This document shows, one piece after another, positions 1 to 7,073 of a stretch of 64,000 bases of DNA. Position 1 is the first letter of the stretch. Each line of letters opens with the position of its first letter. A program made the position numbers and the translations under genes. Origin of the DNA: Ciceribacter sp. T2.26MG-112.2 (GTDB taxonomy: Bacteria; Pseudomonadota; Alphaproteobacteria; Rhizobiales; Rhizobiaceae); NCBI RefSeq assembly GCF_900492205.1, contig NZ_UEYQ01000013.1:30511-94510 (forward strand), given 5' to 3'. Under the pieces are notes generated by a model that saw only the letters and a list, made by a program, of their open reading frames with translations, was not told the DNA's origin and did no database searches.

Positions 1-480
1 GGCATTATAGAGCGGGTCGAAGCGGAAGCTCTCCCAGCCGAGCGACCGGACGATGCCCTGGATACCGAATTCCGGATTGAGGATCCACTGCCAGACGAGG
101 CCGGTGACGATGAAGGACAGCGCGAAGGGATAGAGGAAGATGGTGCGAAAGGCATTCTCGAACCGGATCTTCTGGTCCATCAGGGCGGCGAGCAGGAAAC
201 CGATCACCAGGCTGAAGATCAGCGTCAGTATGCCGTAGATTGCCAGGTTCTGGATCGAGATGATCCAGCGCGACGTGTTCCACAGGCGCTCGTACTGGTC
301 GAACCCGACGAAGGACAGGCGCGGCAAGAGCTTGGAGTTGGTGAAGGAATAGAAGATGGTCCAGACCGAACCTCCGAAGAAGATTCCGACGGCGATCAGG
401 ATCATCGGGATGGAGGCAATCTTGGAATTGAGATTGCGGAAAAGCTGGTTGGGGCGTTTGGCAGGCGCATGACCTGTCAT
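1..480 (-). CDS. Sugar ABC transporter permease, partial (N-terminal 160 residues)
   Basis: The frame opens at an ATG at 480 (MTGHAPAKRPNQLFRN) and stays open past the left window edge, so only the N-terminal part is visible. A cytoplasmic N-terminus is followed by a long hydrophobic segment (IPMILIAVGIFFGGSVWTIF) and further membrane spans, with the 'YSFTNSK' and 'FVGFDQYERLW' patterns typical of MalF/UgpA-type permeases of the carbohydrate uptake family CUT1. It lies 141 bp downstream of a solute-binding protein gene on the same strand and is probably co-transcribed with it. The substrate cannot be read from this gene; the second permease and the ATPase must lie outside the window. Confidence 0.85.
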   Translation of the reverse strand, partial: MTGHAPAKRPNQLFRNLNSKIASIPMILIAVGIFFGGSVWTIFYSFTNSKLLPRLSFVGFDQYERLWNTSRWIISIQNLAIYGILTLIFSLVIGFLLAALMDQKIRFENAFRTIFLYPFALSFIVTGLVWQWILNPEFGIQGIVRSLGWESFRFDPLYNA

Positions 481-621
481 TTCGGTTCCTCCTCGAGCGC
501 GTCATCGCAGGACACGAGGCAACGGGCTAAGCATCCGATGCCGGCGGACCTTGCGGGGCCAGGATGTCGCAACACCCGGCCGGCACCGTGAACCGATGCC
601 GGCCGGATGCCGTCGACTGTC

Positions 622-1857
622 TCAGTCAGCCGAGGAGATGATGTCGGCGAAGCGTTCCTGGGCCGCTTCCGGGCTCATCGACGTGCTGGCGAAGAACTCG
701 GTCAGCAGATCTTCCTTCTGCTTCTGGCTGTCGGCGGAGAGCGCCTGGTCGGTGCTGGTCAACGCATTGCCCTTGGCGACGATTTCGAGCCCCTTCTTCA
801 TGCAGTCGTTGGCGGCCGACAGATCGACGTCGCCGCGGACCGGAAGAGAGCCTTTCTTGAGGTTGAAGGCGACCTGGGTCTTCGGGTCCAGCATGGCCTG
901 GGCAAGAACGTCCTGCGCCTTCGACTTCTCTTCATCTTCGAGCACCGGGAAGTAGAAGGCGTCGCCGCCCGTGGTGATGTAGGGGCTGACGCCGAGACCC
1001 GGCAGGCAGCTGTAGTCCTTGCCGGCGACCTGGCCGGCGATCTGGAACTCGCCTTGTGCCCAGTCCCCCATGACCTGACCGCCGGCCTTGCCGGTGATCA
1101 CGAGATTGGTCGCCTGGTTCCAGTCCTGGACATTGCTTCCAGCGGCCATTTCGCGCGCCTGGGCCGCAGCCTGGAAGACCTTCGCCATGTCCGGACCGGC
1201 TGCTAAGTCGGCATCCTTCTTGACGTAGACCCCTTCGAAGAGTTCCTTGCCGCCCAGATTGAGCACGAGCGTGTCAAACAGACCGCCCGACTGCCAGGCC
1301 TGACCGCCGAGGGCGAGTGGCTGCAGACCAGCCTCACGCAACTTGGGCGCGGCGGCGACGAACTCGTTCCAGTCCTTCGGCACCGGCACACCGGCCTTCT
1401 CGAACGCGGCGTTCGACAGCCACAGCCACTGCCAGGAATGGATGTTGATCGGGGCGCAATAGATCTTGCCGTCGATGGTGCAGCTGTCGAGCAGGCTCAA
1501 GGGCTTGATGACCTCTTTCCACTTGCCCGCTTCGGCAACCGCGGTCAGATCGCGCATCAGGCCGGCCTCCACCAGTTCCTGCGCCTGACGCCCGTGGTTG
1601 AACTGTGTCGCGCCCATCGGATCGCCACCGGTGATGCGGCTGATCATGATCGGCCGGGCGGTGCTGCCGGCGCCGGCGATCGCCCCGTCGATCCACTTGT
1701 TGCCGGTGGCATTGAATGCCTTGGCGAATTCGGCGACCGCGGCCGCCTCGCCGCCGGATGTCCACCAATGGGTGACTTCGAGTTCTGTTGCATTGACCGC
1801 ACCCAACGGCAATACGACGCTTGCGACCAAAGCTGCCGCGACGCTACGAAAATTCAT
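622..1857 (-). CDS. Carbohydrate ABC transporter periplasmic substrate-binding protein
   Basis: A 411-residue protein with a clear Sec signal peptide (MNFRSVAAALVASVVLPLGAV, likely cut after VNA) followed by the 'ELEVTHWWTSGGEAAAVAEFAKAFN' start typical of cluster-B/CUT1 sugar-binding proteins. The body has the aromatic-rich 'INIHSWQWLWLSNAAFEKAGV' and 'VMGDWAQGEF' segments found in glucose/mannose-type binding proteins (GtsA-like). It would capture a sugar in the periplasm for the permease encoded downstream. A LacI-family regulator is transcribed divergently from 2308 and is its likely controller. The assignment to sugars is well supported; the exact sugar is not. Confidence 0.88.
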   Translation of the reverse strand: MNFRSVAAALVASVVLPLGAVNATELEVTHWWTSGGEAAAVAEFAKAFNATGNKWIDGAIAGAGSTARPIMISRITGGDPMGATQFNHGRQAQELVEAGLMRDLTAVAEAGKWKEVIKPLSLLDSCTIDGKIYCAPINIHSWQWLWLSNAAFEKAGVPVPKDWNEFVAAAPKLREAGLQPLALGGQAWQSGGLFDTLVLNLGGKELFEGVYVKKDADLAAGPDMAKVFQAAAQAREMAAGSNVQDWNQATNLVITGKAGGQVMGDWAQGEFQIAGQVAGKDYSCLPGLGVSPYITTGGDAFYFPVLEDEEKSKAQDVLAQAMLDPKTQVAFNLKKGSLPVRGDVDLSAANDCMKKGLEIVAKGNALTSTDQALSADSQKQKEDLLTEFFASTSMSPEAAQERFADIISSAD

Positions 1858-2250
1858 GAGTGTCCTCCCTCACTGAAACGATGCCGTAAAAACGTATTCC
1901 AATCGATTTAAAGGCGCAACCTCCGCGATGTTAATTTTTTGTTATACCACCACTTTCCACCCTAGGCAGCACGCAAGCGCAGCATATGACACCCCATCCG
2001 CCGGCAGATTGAAGCGCCTGGAAGCCCGTTTTTATCTCTGTTTTTTCCATCATTTGCCGCGCTGCGGCCGTTTTCTGCGTGCGCCGCGGCAGACTCTGAT
2101 GGAATCCAGGATGTCGCCCGCCTCTCCGCGCTCGGTTCCCCTTATGCGTGCATCACGATTGCCAGCCCCGACAAATTCATGCTCGACAAACTTACTGTAT
2201 CGTTACAGATTTCTGCTGTTGTTCGTGGCACATTGATTGTCGCATCGCGT

Positions 2251-2278
2251 TTGCAGGCGGCGTGCGAGCAACTATAAT
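2251..2278 (+). promoter_or_regulatory. Sigma-70-type promoter of the lacI-family gene
   Basis: TTGCAG at 2251-2256 and a perfect TATAAT at 2273-2278 are separated by 16 bp. The predicted transcription start near 2285 leaves a leader of about 20 nt before the ATG at 2308. The rest of the 450-bp divergent intergenic region (1858-2307) contains no gene I can support; it includes an AATCGATT palindrome near 1901-1908 that could be part of a LacI-type operator, which is only a guess. Confidence 0.6.
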
Positions 2279-2307
2279 GGCGGCTCAAGGGAAGCGGCGG
2301 GGACAGC

Positions 2308-3342
2308 ATGAAAGATGACAAGCCGCGGGACGGAACCGGCCCCGCGAAGGAAGGCAGGGAGCGGCCGACGCTCAAGACGATCGCCTTCATGACAGGGCTC
2401 GGCATCACCACGGTTTCCCGCGCGCTGAAGGACGCACCCGACATCGGCGCCGAAACCAAGGAGCGTGTCCGAATGGTGGCGCGCCAGCTCGGCTACCAGC
2501 CGAACCGCGCCGGCGTCCGCCTGAGGACAGGCAAGACGAACGTCATCGCGTTGGTCCTGAGCATCGACGAGGAGATCATGGGCTTTTCGAGCCAGATGGT
2601 CTTCGGCATATCCGAGGTGCTGTCGGCCACGCCCTATCATATCGTCGTCACGCCGCATTCGCACAGCAAGGACCCGATGCAGCCGGTGCGCTATATCCTC
2701 GATACCGGTTCGGCCGACGGCGTCATCATTTCGCGTATCGAACCGGATGACGCACGCGTCAGGCTTCTGAGCGAACAGAACATGCCGTTCGCCACCCACG
2801 GCCGCACCGATGGCAAGATCGTCCACCCCTATCACGACTTCGACAACGAGGCCTATGCCCACCAGGCGGTCGAGCGGCTGGTGGCGCGGGGCCGCAGGCG
2901 GATAGCTCTGCTCCAGCCGCCGAGCAAGCTGACCTACTACACCCATACGCGAGCCGGTTTCCAGGCAGGGCTTCGCGCGTTCGGCGCGCAGGAAGTGCCA
3001 CTCGACGCGACCATCGACACGCCGCTTGCACAGATCCGCGACGCCGTCGAGGCGCTGATGCGCTCGGCGGATGCGCCGGATGGCATCATCTGTTCGTCGG
3101 GTAGTGCGGCAATCGCCGTCAATGCCGGGATCGAAGCGGCGGGAAAGCGCGTCGGGCGCGATGTCGACCTGGTGTCGAAACAGTCGGCGCCCATCCTCAA
3201 CTGGATCCGGCCGGAGATCATCACGGCCTATGAAGACGTGCGCCTCGCCGGTCGGGAACTCGCCAAGGCGGTAATCTCCAGCATCGACGGCGTGGCGCCC
3301 GACATGCTGCAAAGCATCAGCCAGCCGGTTTGGGGCGATTGA
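2308..3342 (+). CDS. LacI-family transcriptional regulator
   Basis: The N-terminal helix-turn-helix reads '[22 protein letters not shown]' followed by the hinge region '[24 protein letters not shown]', the standard LacI/GalR DNA-binding layout. The remaining ~270 residues form a periplasmic-binding-protein-like sensor domain ([38 protein letters not shown]). The start is the ATG 30 bp after the TATAAT box, preceded by a GGGGAC ribosome-binding site. It is divergent from the sugar-binding protein gene, so it most likely represses that ABC operon and responds to its sugar. Length (344 aa) is normal for the family. Confidence 0.9.
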   Translation: MKDDKPRDGTGPAKEGRERPTLKTIAFMTGLGITTVSRALKDAPDIGAETKERVRMVARQLGYQPNRAGVRLRTGKTNVIALVLSIDEEIMGFSSQMVFGISEVLSATPYHIVVTPHSHSKDPMQPVRYILDTGSADGVIISRIEPDDARVRLLSEQNMPFATHGRTDGKIVHPYHDFDNEAYAHQAVERLVARGRRRIALLQPPSKLTYYTHTRAGFQAGLRAFGAQEVPLDATIDTPLAQIRDAVEALMRSADAPDGIICSSGSAAIAVNAGIEAAGKRVGRDVDLVSKQSAPILNWIRPEIITAYEDVRLAGRELAKAVISSIDGVAPDMLQSISQPVWGD

Positions 3343-3418
3343 AAGAGCGGCTTGGCCGGCAGGGCTTTCGCGTGAGATTTCGACGCGTTGCATTCATACG
3401 CAACGAGCGTCGCGTTCT

Positions 3419-3506
3419 CCCTCTTCTCCCCAGCGGGGAGAAGTGCCGAACGCAGTGAGGCGATGAGGGGGCTAAGTGCCCCGACATCAAGTGGCTTCGC
3501 CCCCCT
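3419..3506. repeat. Left part of a rhizobial palindromic intergenic repeat, split by the IS110 element
   Basis: The segment begins with the CTTCTCCCC-AGC-GGGGAGAAG palindrome and runs through AAGTGCCGAACGCAG and GATGAGGGGGC. The same mosaic, in reverse orientation, is intact at 47529-47661. Comparison with that copy shows the repeat stops at CGCCCCCCT (3499-3506) and resumes at CTCATCCGG (4665-4673), so the element between is an insertion. Confidence 0.8.
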
Positions 3507-3520
3507 TGCATGTTCAAACT

Positions 3521-3695
3521 GCATCGATTGTTGGATGATTGATGCGCTCTCCGGCGGATGGCCATCCGCCGGAGAGCGGACGGTCGGGACCGCGCGCCCC
3601 TTGGCAAGAACCGGGGATGAGACTGGTCCGGCCGTCCTCGCGTTTGTCCTGAACAGATGATGGGGAGCAAGTCCCGCATGCAAGGCAAGGTTTCG
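3521..3695 (+). ncRNA. Predicted IS110 bridge RNA (target- and donor-binding loops)
   Basis: Three elements occur in the order described for IS110 bridge RNAs. A perfect 17-bp hairpin lies at 3545-3578. A target-binding loop (3592-3624) is closed by stems 3578-3583/3632-3637 and 3587-3591/3625-3629; its left arm CGCGCCCCT (3593-3601) equals the left target CGCCCCCCT at 8 of 9 positions and its right arm GGATGAG (3615-3621) is the complement of the right target CTCATCC. A donor-binding loop has ACAGATG (3653-3659), identical to the right end of the element, and CATGCAAG (3677-3684), the exact reverse complement of core plus left end (CTTGCATG), around a GGGA/TCCC hairpin. Ends of the RNA are estimates. 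Confidence 0.82.
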
Positions 3696-3710
3696 TTCGA
3701 AGAAAACGCG

Positions 3711-4649
3711 ATGCCGGCAGTCTACGTCGGCGTGGACGTGTGTAAAGAGTGGCTCGACATTCATCTCCATCCGCTTGGGCAAAGCCGGCGGTTTGGCAAT
3801 GACACGACCGGCATCCGCCAGTTGAAGCGGATGCTGGCCAGGTGCCGACCGGAAAGCATCGTGATGGAGGCGACCGGCAAGTTCCACCGTGCGGCCCATC
3901 GCTCGCTTTCGGCCGACGGCTTTTGCGTCTCCGTCGTCGATCCGCTGCGCGCGCGCCTGTTTGCCCGCGCCTGCGGTTATCTGGCCAAGACCGATCGGCT
4001 CGACGCCCGGCTGCTGGCGCTTCTGGCGGCAAGTCTCAGGCCGGGGGCGAACACGCCGCCGAGCCCGCACATCGAGGCCCTGCAGGAGCTGGTCAATGCG
4101 CGCGCGGCGGCAAAGGGCGAGATCACAGCGCTCCAGAACCGTGCCAGGACGGCCACCACCGCCTTCCTGCGCGGCGAGCTGTCGCGCCGCCTCAAGAGCC
4201 TGGAGCGGCATGTGCAGCGCCTCGACGAAGAGATCGAACGGTGCATCGGCGAGGATCCGGAACTGGGCCGAAAGGTCGAGATCCTCACCTCCATTCCCGG
4301 CATCGGCCGCATCACCGCCTGGGCGCTGATGGCGGGCATGGACGAACTGGGCAGGTGTTCGGGCAAGCAGGCCGCCATGCTGGCCGGCCTTGCGCCGGTC
4401 GCCAACGACAGCGGCGCCCGCACCGGCCGCCGTTCCATCCGGGCCGGCAGGCCCGCGCCACGGCGCGCCCTCTACATGGCCGCCCTGTCGGCCCGGCGCT
4501 CCAATCCGTCCCTCACCCGCTTCGCCAAAACGCTCGAAGCCGCCGGCAAACCACCAAAGGTCATCCTCGTCGCCGTCATGCGCAAACTGCTCGTCCTGGC
4601 AAACTGCCTGCTCGCTCAGGACCGCCTCTGGACCCCAAATCCGCCTTGA
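3711..4649 (+). CDS. IS110-family transposase (DEDD serine recombinase)
   Basis: A 312-residue protein with the two domains of IS110 recombinases: an N-terminal RuvC-like DEDD domain (GVDVCKEWLDI near residue 7, IVMEATG near 50, AKTDRLDA near 95) and a C-terminal Tnp20 domain with 'LTSIPGIGRITAWALMAGM' and the region carrying the recombination serine ('AGLAPVANDSG'). The frame is open further upstream, but ATGs at 3657 and 3678 lie inside the donor-binding loop of the bridge RNA, so I place the start at 3711 (MPAVYVGVDVCKEW). The stop codon overlaps a TTGACA in the right end. The gene looks intact. Confidence 0.88.
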   Translation: MPAVYVGVDVCKEWLDIHLHPLGQSRRFGNDTTGIRQLKRMLARCRPESIVMEATGKFHRAAHRSLSADGFCVSVVDPLRARLFARACGYLAKTDRLDARLLALLAASLRPGANTPPSPHIEALQELVNARAAAKGEITALQNRARTATTAFLRGELSRRLKSLERHVQRLDEEIERCIGEDPELGRKVEILTSIPGIGRITAWALMAGMDELGRCSGKQAAMLAGLAPVANDSGARTGRRSIRAGRPAPRRALYMAALSARRSNPSLTRFAKTLEAAGKPPKVILVAVMRKLLVLANCLLAQDRLWTPNPP

Positions 4650-4651
4650 CA
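4646..4651 (+). promoter_or_regulatory. Outward-facing -35 box of a potential junction promoter
   Basis: TTGACA at 4646-4651 overlaps the transposase stop codon and points out of the right end. If the element is excised as a circle, the joined ends place this box 17 bp before CATGTT (3509-3514) in the left end. IS110-family circles are known to create promoters this way, which would drive the bridge RNA and transposase. The -10 match is only 3 of 6, so this is an inference. Confidence 0.5.
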
Positions 4652-4664
4652 CCAAACACAGATG

Positions 4665-4710
4665 CTCATCCGGCGCTACGCGCCACCTTCTCCCCGCTGG
4701 GGAGAAGAGG
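4665..4710. repeat. Right part of the palindromic repeat split by the IS110 element
   Basis: CTCATCCGGCGCTACGCGCC followed by ACCTTCTCCCCGCTGGGGAGAAG continues the mosaic interrupted at 3506. The GGCGC-TAC-GCGCC arm corresponds to the GGCCC-TGCC-GGGCC arm in the intact copies, a compensated change that keeps the stem. Confidence 0.78.
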
Positions 4711-4773
4711 GGGCGCGGGCGTCGTGCCCGATGGGTCGGTCGCTCTCTGGCTTCGTCGAGTTGTGGCCGAAAC

Positions 4774-4800
4774 GAGAAAAGCGGCCGTTTCCGGCCGCTT
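4774..4800 (-). terminator. Rho-independent terminator of the transaminase gene
   Basis: AAGCGGCC (4779-4786) and GGCCGCTT (4793-4800) form an 8-bp stem; on the minus strand it is followed by TTTTC. It lies 25 bp after the transaminase stop codon. Confidence 0.75.
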
Positions 4801-4824
4801 GAAATCTCTCTCCGAACCCTGAGG

Positions 4825-6153
4825 TCAGATGTTCGCCATCAGCACCTTGCGGAGCTTGTCGAACAGTTCGTCGATCTCTTCCGTGGAAATGATCAGCGGC
4901 GGCGAGAGGGCGATGATGTCGCCGGTGGTGCGGATCAGGAGGCCCGATTCATAGGCCTTGAGGAAGGCGTTGAAGGCGCGCTTGGTCGGTTCGCCGGCGA
5001 TGGGCGCTAGTTCGATCGCGCCGATCAGGCCGATATTGCGGATGTCGATGACGTTCGGGCAGTCGGCCAGCGAATGCAGCTTCTCTTCCCAGTAGGACGC
5101 AAGCTCGGCGGCGCGGGTCAGCAGCCCCTCTTCCTTGTAGGTGTCGAGGGTACCAAGTGCTGCGGCCGAGGCGATCGGGTTGCCGGAATAGGTGTAGCCG
5201 TGGAAGAACTCGATCAGATGTTCCGGACCGGTCATGAAGGCATCGTGGATCTCGGAGGTGACGAAGACCGCGCCCATCGGGATGACGCCGTTGGTCAGCC
5301 CCTTGGCGGTGGTGATGATGTCGGGCTTGACGTCGAAATACTGCGCGGCGAACGGTGCGCCGAGGCGGCCGAAACCGGTAATGACTTCATCGAAGATCAA
5401 CAGGATGCCGTGCTTGGTGCAGATCTCGCGCAGGCGCTGGAGATAGCCCTTCGGCGGGATCAGCACGCCGGTGGAGCCGGCCACGGGTTCGACGATGACG
5501 GCGGCGATCGTCGAGGCATCATGAAGCGTGACGATGCGTTCCAGCTCGTCGGCGAGATCGCCGCCATGCTCCGGCATGCCCTTGGAAAAGGCGTTCTTGG
5601 CCGGCAGATGGGTGTGCGGCATGTGATCGACGCCCGTCAGCAGCGTGCCGAACATCTTGCGGTTGGTGACGATGCCGCCGACCGAGATGCCGCCGAAATT
5701 TACGCCGTGGTAACCGCGTTCGCGACCGATCAGGCGGGTACGTGATCCCTGACCCTTCACCCGCTGATAGGCGAGCGCCACCTTCAGCGCGGTTTCGACC
5801 GATTCCGAGCCGGAATTGGTGTAGAGGACATGCGCCATATTGTCGGGCGCGAGGTCGACCAGGCGGTTGGCAAGCTCGAAGGCCTTTGGGTGGCCGAGCT
5901 GGAAGGCCGGGGCGTAGTCGAGTTCGCCGGCCTGTTCGCGGATCGCCTCGGTGATCTTCGGGCGGCAGTGGCCGGCATTCACGCACCAGAGACCGGCGGT
6001 GCCGTCGAGCACCTGGCGGCCGTCATGGGTCGTGTAGTACATATCCTTGGCGCCGACGAACAGGCGCGGTTCCTTCTTGAACTGGCGGTTTGCCGTGAAC
6101 GGCATCCAGAAGGCGCGCAGGTCGTTGGGCGTTGTATTCAAGCGGTTGGACAT
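4825..6153 (-). CDS. Class III omega-amino acid:pyruvate aminotransferase
   Basis: A 442-residue PLP enzyme of the class III (subgroup II) aminotransferases. 'FWMPFTANRQFKKEPRLFVGAKDMYYTTHDGRQVLDGTAGLWCVNAGHC' is the signature N-terminus of beta-alanine/omega-amino acid:pyruvate transaminases. PLP contacts are visible: 'NSGSESVETALK', 'HGVNFGG', 'LIFDEVITGFGRLG', and the Schiff-base lysine in 'ITTAKGLTNG'. The start at 6153 (MSNRLN) is preferred over the ATG at 6165 because GGAGAG lies just before it. It would transfer amino groups from beta-alanine, GABA-like amines or taurine-like compounds to pyruvate; the substrate is not decided by sequence. It is a single-gene unit with its own terminator. 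Confidence 0.88.
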   Translation of the reverse strand: MSNRLNTTPNDLRAFWMPFTANRQFKKEPRLFVGAKDMYYTTHDGRQVLDGTAGLWCVNAGHCRPKITEAIREQAGELDYAPAFQLGHPKAFELANRLVDLAPDNMAHVLYTNSGSESVETALKVALAYQRVKGQGSRTRLIGRERGYHGVNFGGISVGGIVTNRKMFGTLLTGVDHMPHTHLPAKNAFSKGMPEHGGDLADELERIVTLHDASTIAAVIVEPVAGSTGVLIPPKGYLQRLREICTKHGILLIFDEVITGFGRLGAPFAAQYFDVKPDIITTAKGLTNGVIPMGAVFVTSEIHDAFMTGPEHLIEFFHGYTYSGNPIASAAALGTLDTYKEEGLLTRAAELASYWEEKLHSLADCPNVIDIRNIGLIGAIELAPIAGEPTKRAFNAFLKAYESGLLIRTTGDIIALSPPLIISTEEIDELFDKLRKVLMANI

Positions 6154-6645
6154 AATGCTCTCCATGGCCTTTTTCGTTGCGGGCGGCCATTTCCCGGTCG
6201 GCGGCGATCGGCCGGATATTTCGTAGAAAACCCGGCCAAATTAGCAGCGCGACCAAGGTCGTCAACCGGCATCAACAAACATCATGAGTGCTCAAGGTTC
6301 CGGTTATGATTTGCCGCGGCCGCGGCCGGCCGGGGCAGGGGAGTGCGGCCTGCCGACTTAAGCTTAGGGCAAGCTCGGTGAGGGAATGTGAGAGTGGCCG
6401 GGAGATCGTTCCCGAGGGCAGTCTGGGCGCCTTCCGGCAAGACCGGCGGCAAGCGCTGGCAGGTACCGGCCCCGGCGTTCCCAAGCGACGGGTCGGTGCC
6501 TGCGTTCGCCGGCACGAGAAAGACCGGCAAATCAAGGATCTGCCGGTCAGGATCTTCTCAGAACGTCATGTCAAATTGCCGCCATTGGAGCGGTCGAATG
6601 ATGAATTCGACCGATCGCCTTCTCGCCGCGGAAACGGGCGGGGCG
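6154..6645. other. Gene-free intergenic region
   Basis: No open frame here has a convincing protein signature. The stretch is GC-rich and contains short inverted repeats (for example near 6308-6350) that resemble intergenic repeat debris, plus the terminator of the nolR-like gene at 6517-6548 and the promoter region of the transaminase gene close to 6154-6280. Confidence 0.6.
6517..6548 (-). terminator. Terminator of the nolR-like gene
   Basis: GACCGGCA (6522-6529) pairs with TGCCGGTC (6541-6548); read on the minus strand the stem is followed by TTTCTC. It is about 100 bp downstream of the nolR-like stop codon. Confidence 0.6.
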
Positions 6646-6963
6646 TCAGGCGGCCGATTTATTGGCGCTGGTCGAGCAATAAATGTCTTCCAGCGTGCCG
6701 AGGATCTTGATGACCGATTCGGAGGTGCTGGAATAATAGATCGTCTGCGCGTCGCGGCGGGTCTTGACCAGCTTCTGGGCGCGCAATTTCGAAAGATGCT
6801 GGGACAGGGCCGACTGGCTGAGGCCGACCTGGGCGGCGAGAACGCCGACCGGGACCTCGCCCTCGACGAGGCTGCAGAGGATCATCAGGCGCTTGGGATT
6901 TGCCATGGCCGAGAGCAGGCCGGCGGCGGGAATGGACTGTTCGGACAATACCTTGGTTTTCAT
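6646..6963 (-). CDS. nolR: ArsR-family repressor, NolR-like
   Basis: A 105-residue winged-helix protein. 'LSAMANPKRLMILCSLVEGEVPVGVLAAQVGLSQSALSQHLSKLRAQKLVKTRRDAQTIYYSS' carries the ArsR/SmtB fold with recognition helix 'SQSALSQHLSKLR' and closely follows the NolR sequence I know from Sinorhizobium. It lacks the paired cysteines of metal-sensing ArsR proteins in the recognition helix. NolR is a global rhizobial repressor that controls nodulation genes, conjugation and its own gene. Two NolR-type boxes lie in its own promoter region (7029-7072), consistent with autorepression. Orthology is likely, but its regulon in this organism is unknown. Confidence 0.8.
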   Translation of the reverse strand: MKTKVLSEQSIPAAGLLSAMANPKRLMILCSLVEGEVPVGVLAAQVGLSQSALSQHLSKLRAQKLVKTRRDAQTIYYSSTSESVIKILGTLEDIYCSTSANKSAA

Positions 6964-7028
6964 CAGATCAACTTTCGTTAGCCGGCCTCGGGAGGAAAGG
7001 CGACGGTTTGCAATCCATCAAATTGGTT

Positions 7029-7044
7029 ATACAGGAACTCTAAC
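7029..7044 (-). promoter_or_regulatory. NolR-type operator, one mismatch
   Basis: On the plus strand AT-N9-CTAAC, the reverse complement of the NolR consensus (A/T)TTAG-N9-A(T/A) except for the final base. It lies 66 bp upstream of the nolR-like start codon. Confidence 0.5.
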
Positions 7045-7056
7045 AAGTGCCAAAAA

Positions 7057-7072
7057 ATTGTATATGCCTAAA
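7057..7072 (-). promoter_or_regulatory. NolR-type operator, full match
   Basis: On the minus strand TTTAG-N9-AT, an exact match to the NolR consensus as I recall it. Its centre is 28 bp from that of the weaker box at 7029-7044. It starts immediately after the stop codon of the upstream HugZ-like gene, so it can only serve the nolR-like promoter. Confidence 0.62.
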
Positions 7073-7073
7073 T

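Larger units (their letters stand above)
3507..4664 (+). mobile_element. IS110-family insertion sequence
   Basis: Boundaries come from comparing the interrupted repeat with intact copies near 47.2-47.7 kb. The empty site reads CGCCCCC-CT-CATCCGG and the CT dinucleotide is present at both ends (3505-3506 and 4665-4666), as expected for an IS110 core. The element is about 1.16 kb, has no terminal inverted repeats, and contains a left-end non-coding RNA region plus one DEDD recombinase gene. Left end begins TGCATGTTC and right end finishes ACACAGATG. Insertion into a palindromic repeat fits the known taste of several IS110 members for REP-like targets. Confidence 0.88.

Noticed and set aside
3545..3578. 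Perfect 17-bp hairpin as a terminator of the lacI gene
   Set aside because: There is no T-run, and its position inside the IS left end before the target loop fits the 5' stem of the bridge RNA better.
3657..3710. Upstream ATGs of the IS110 transposase as start codons
   Set aside because: They lie within the donor-binding loop of the bridge RNA, and transposase homology begins at 3711.
6282..6530. Small minus-strand frame containing a VPANAGT-like stretch
   Set aside because: It resembles translated repeat DNA, has no ribosome-binding site and overlaps the nolR terminator.
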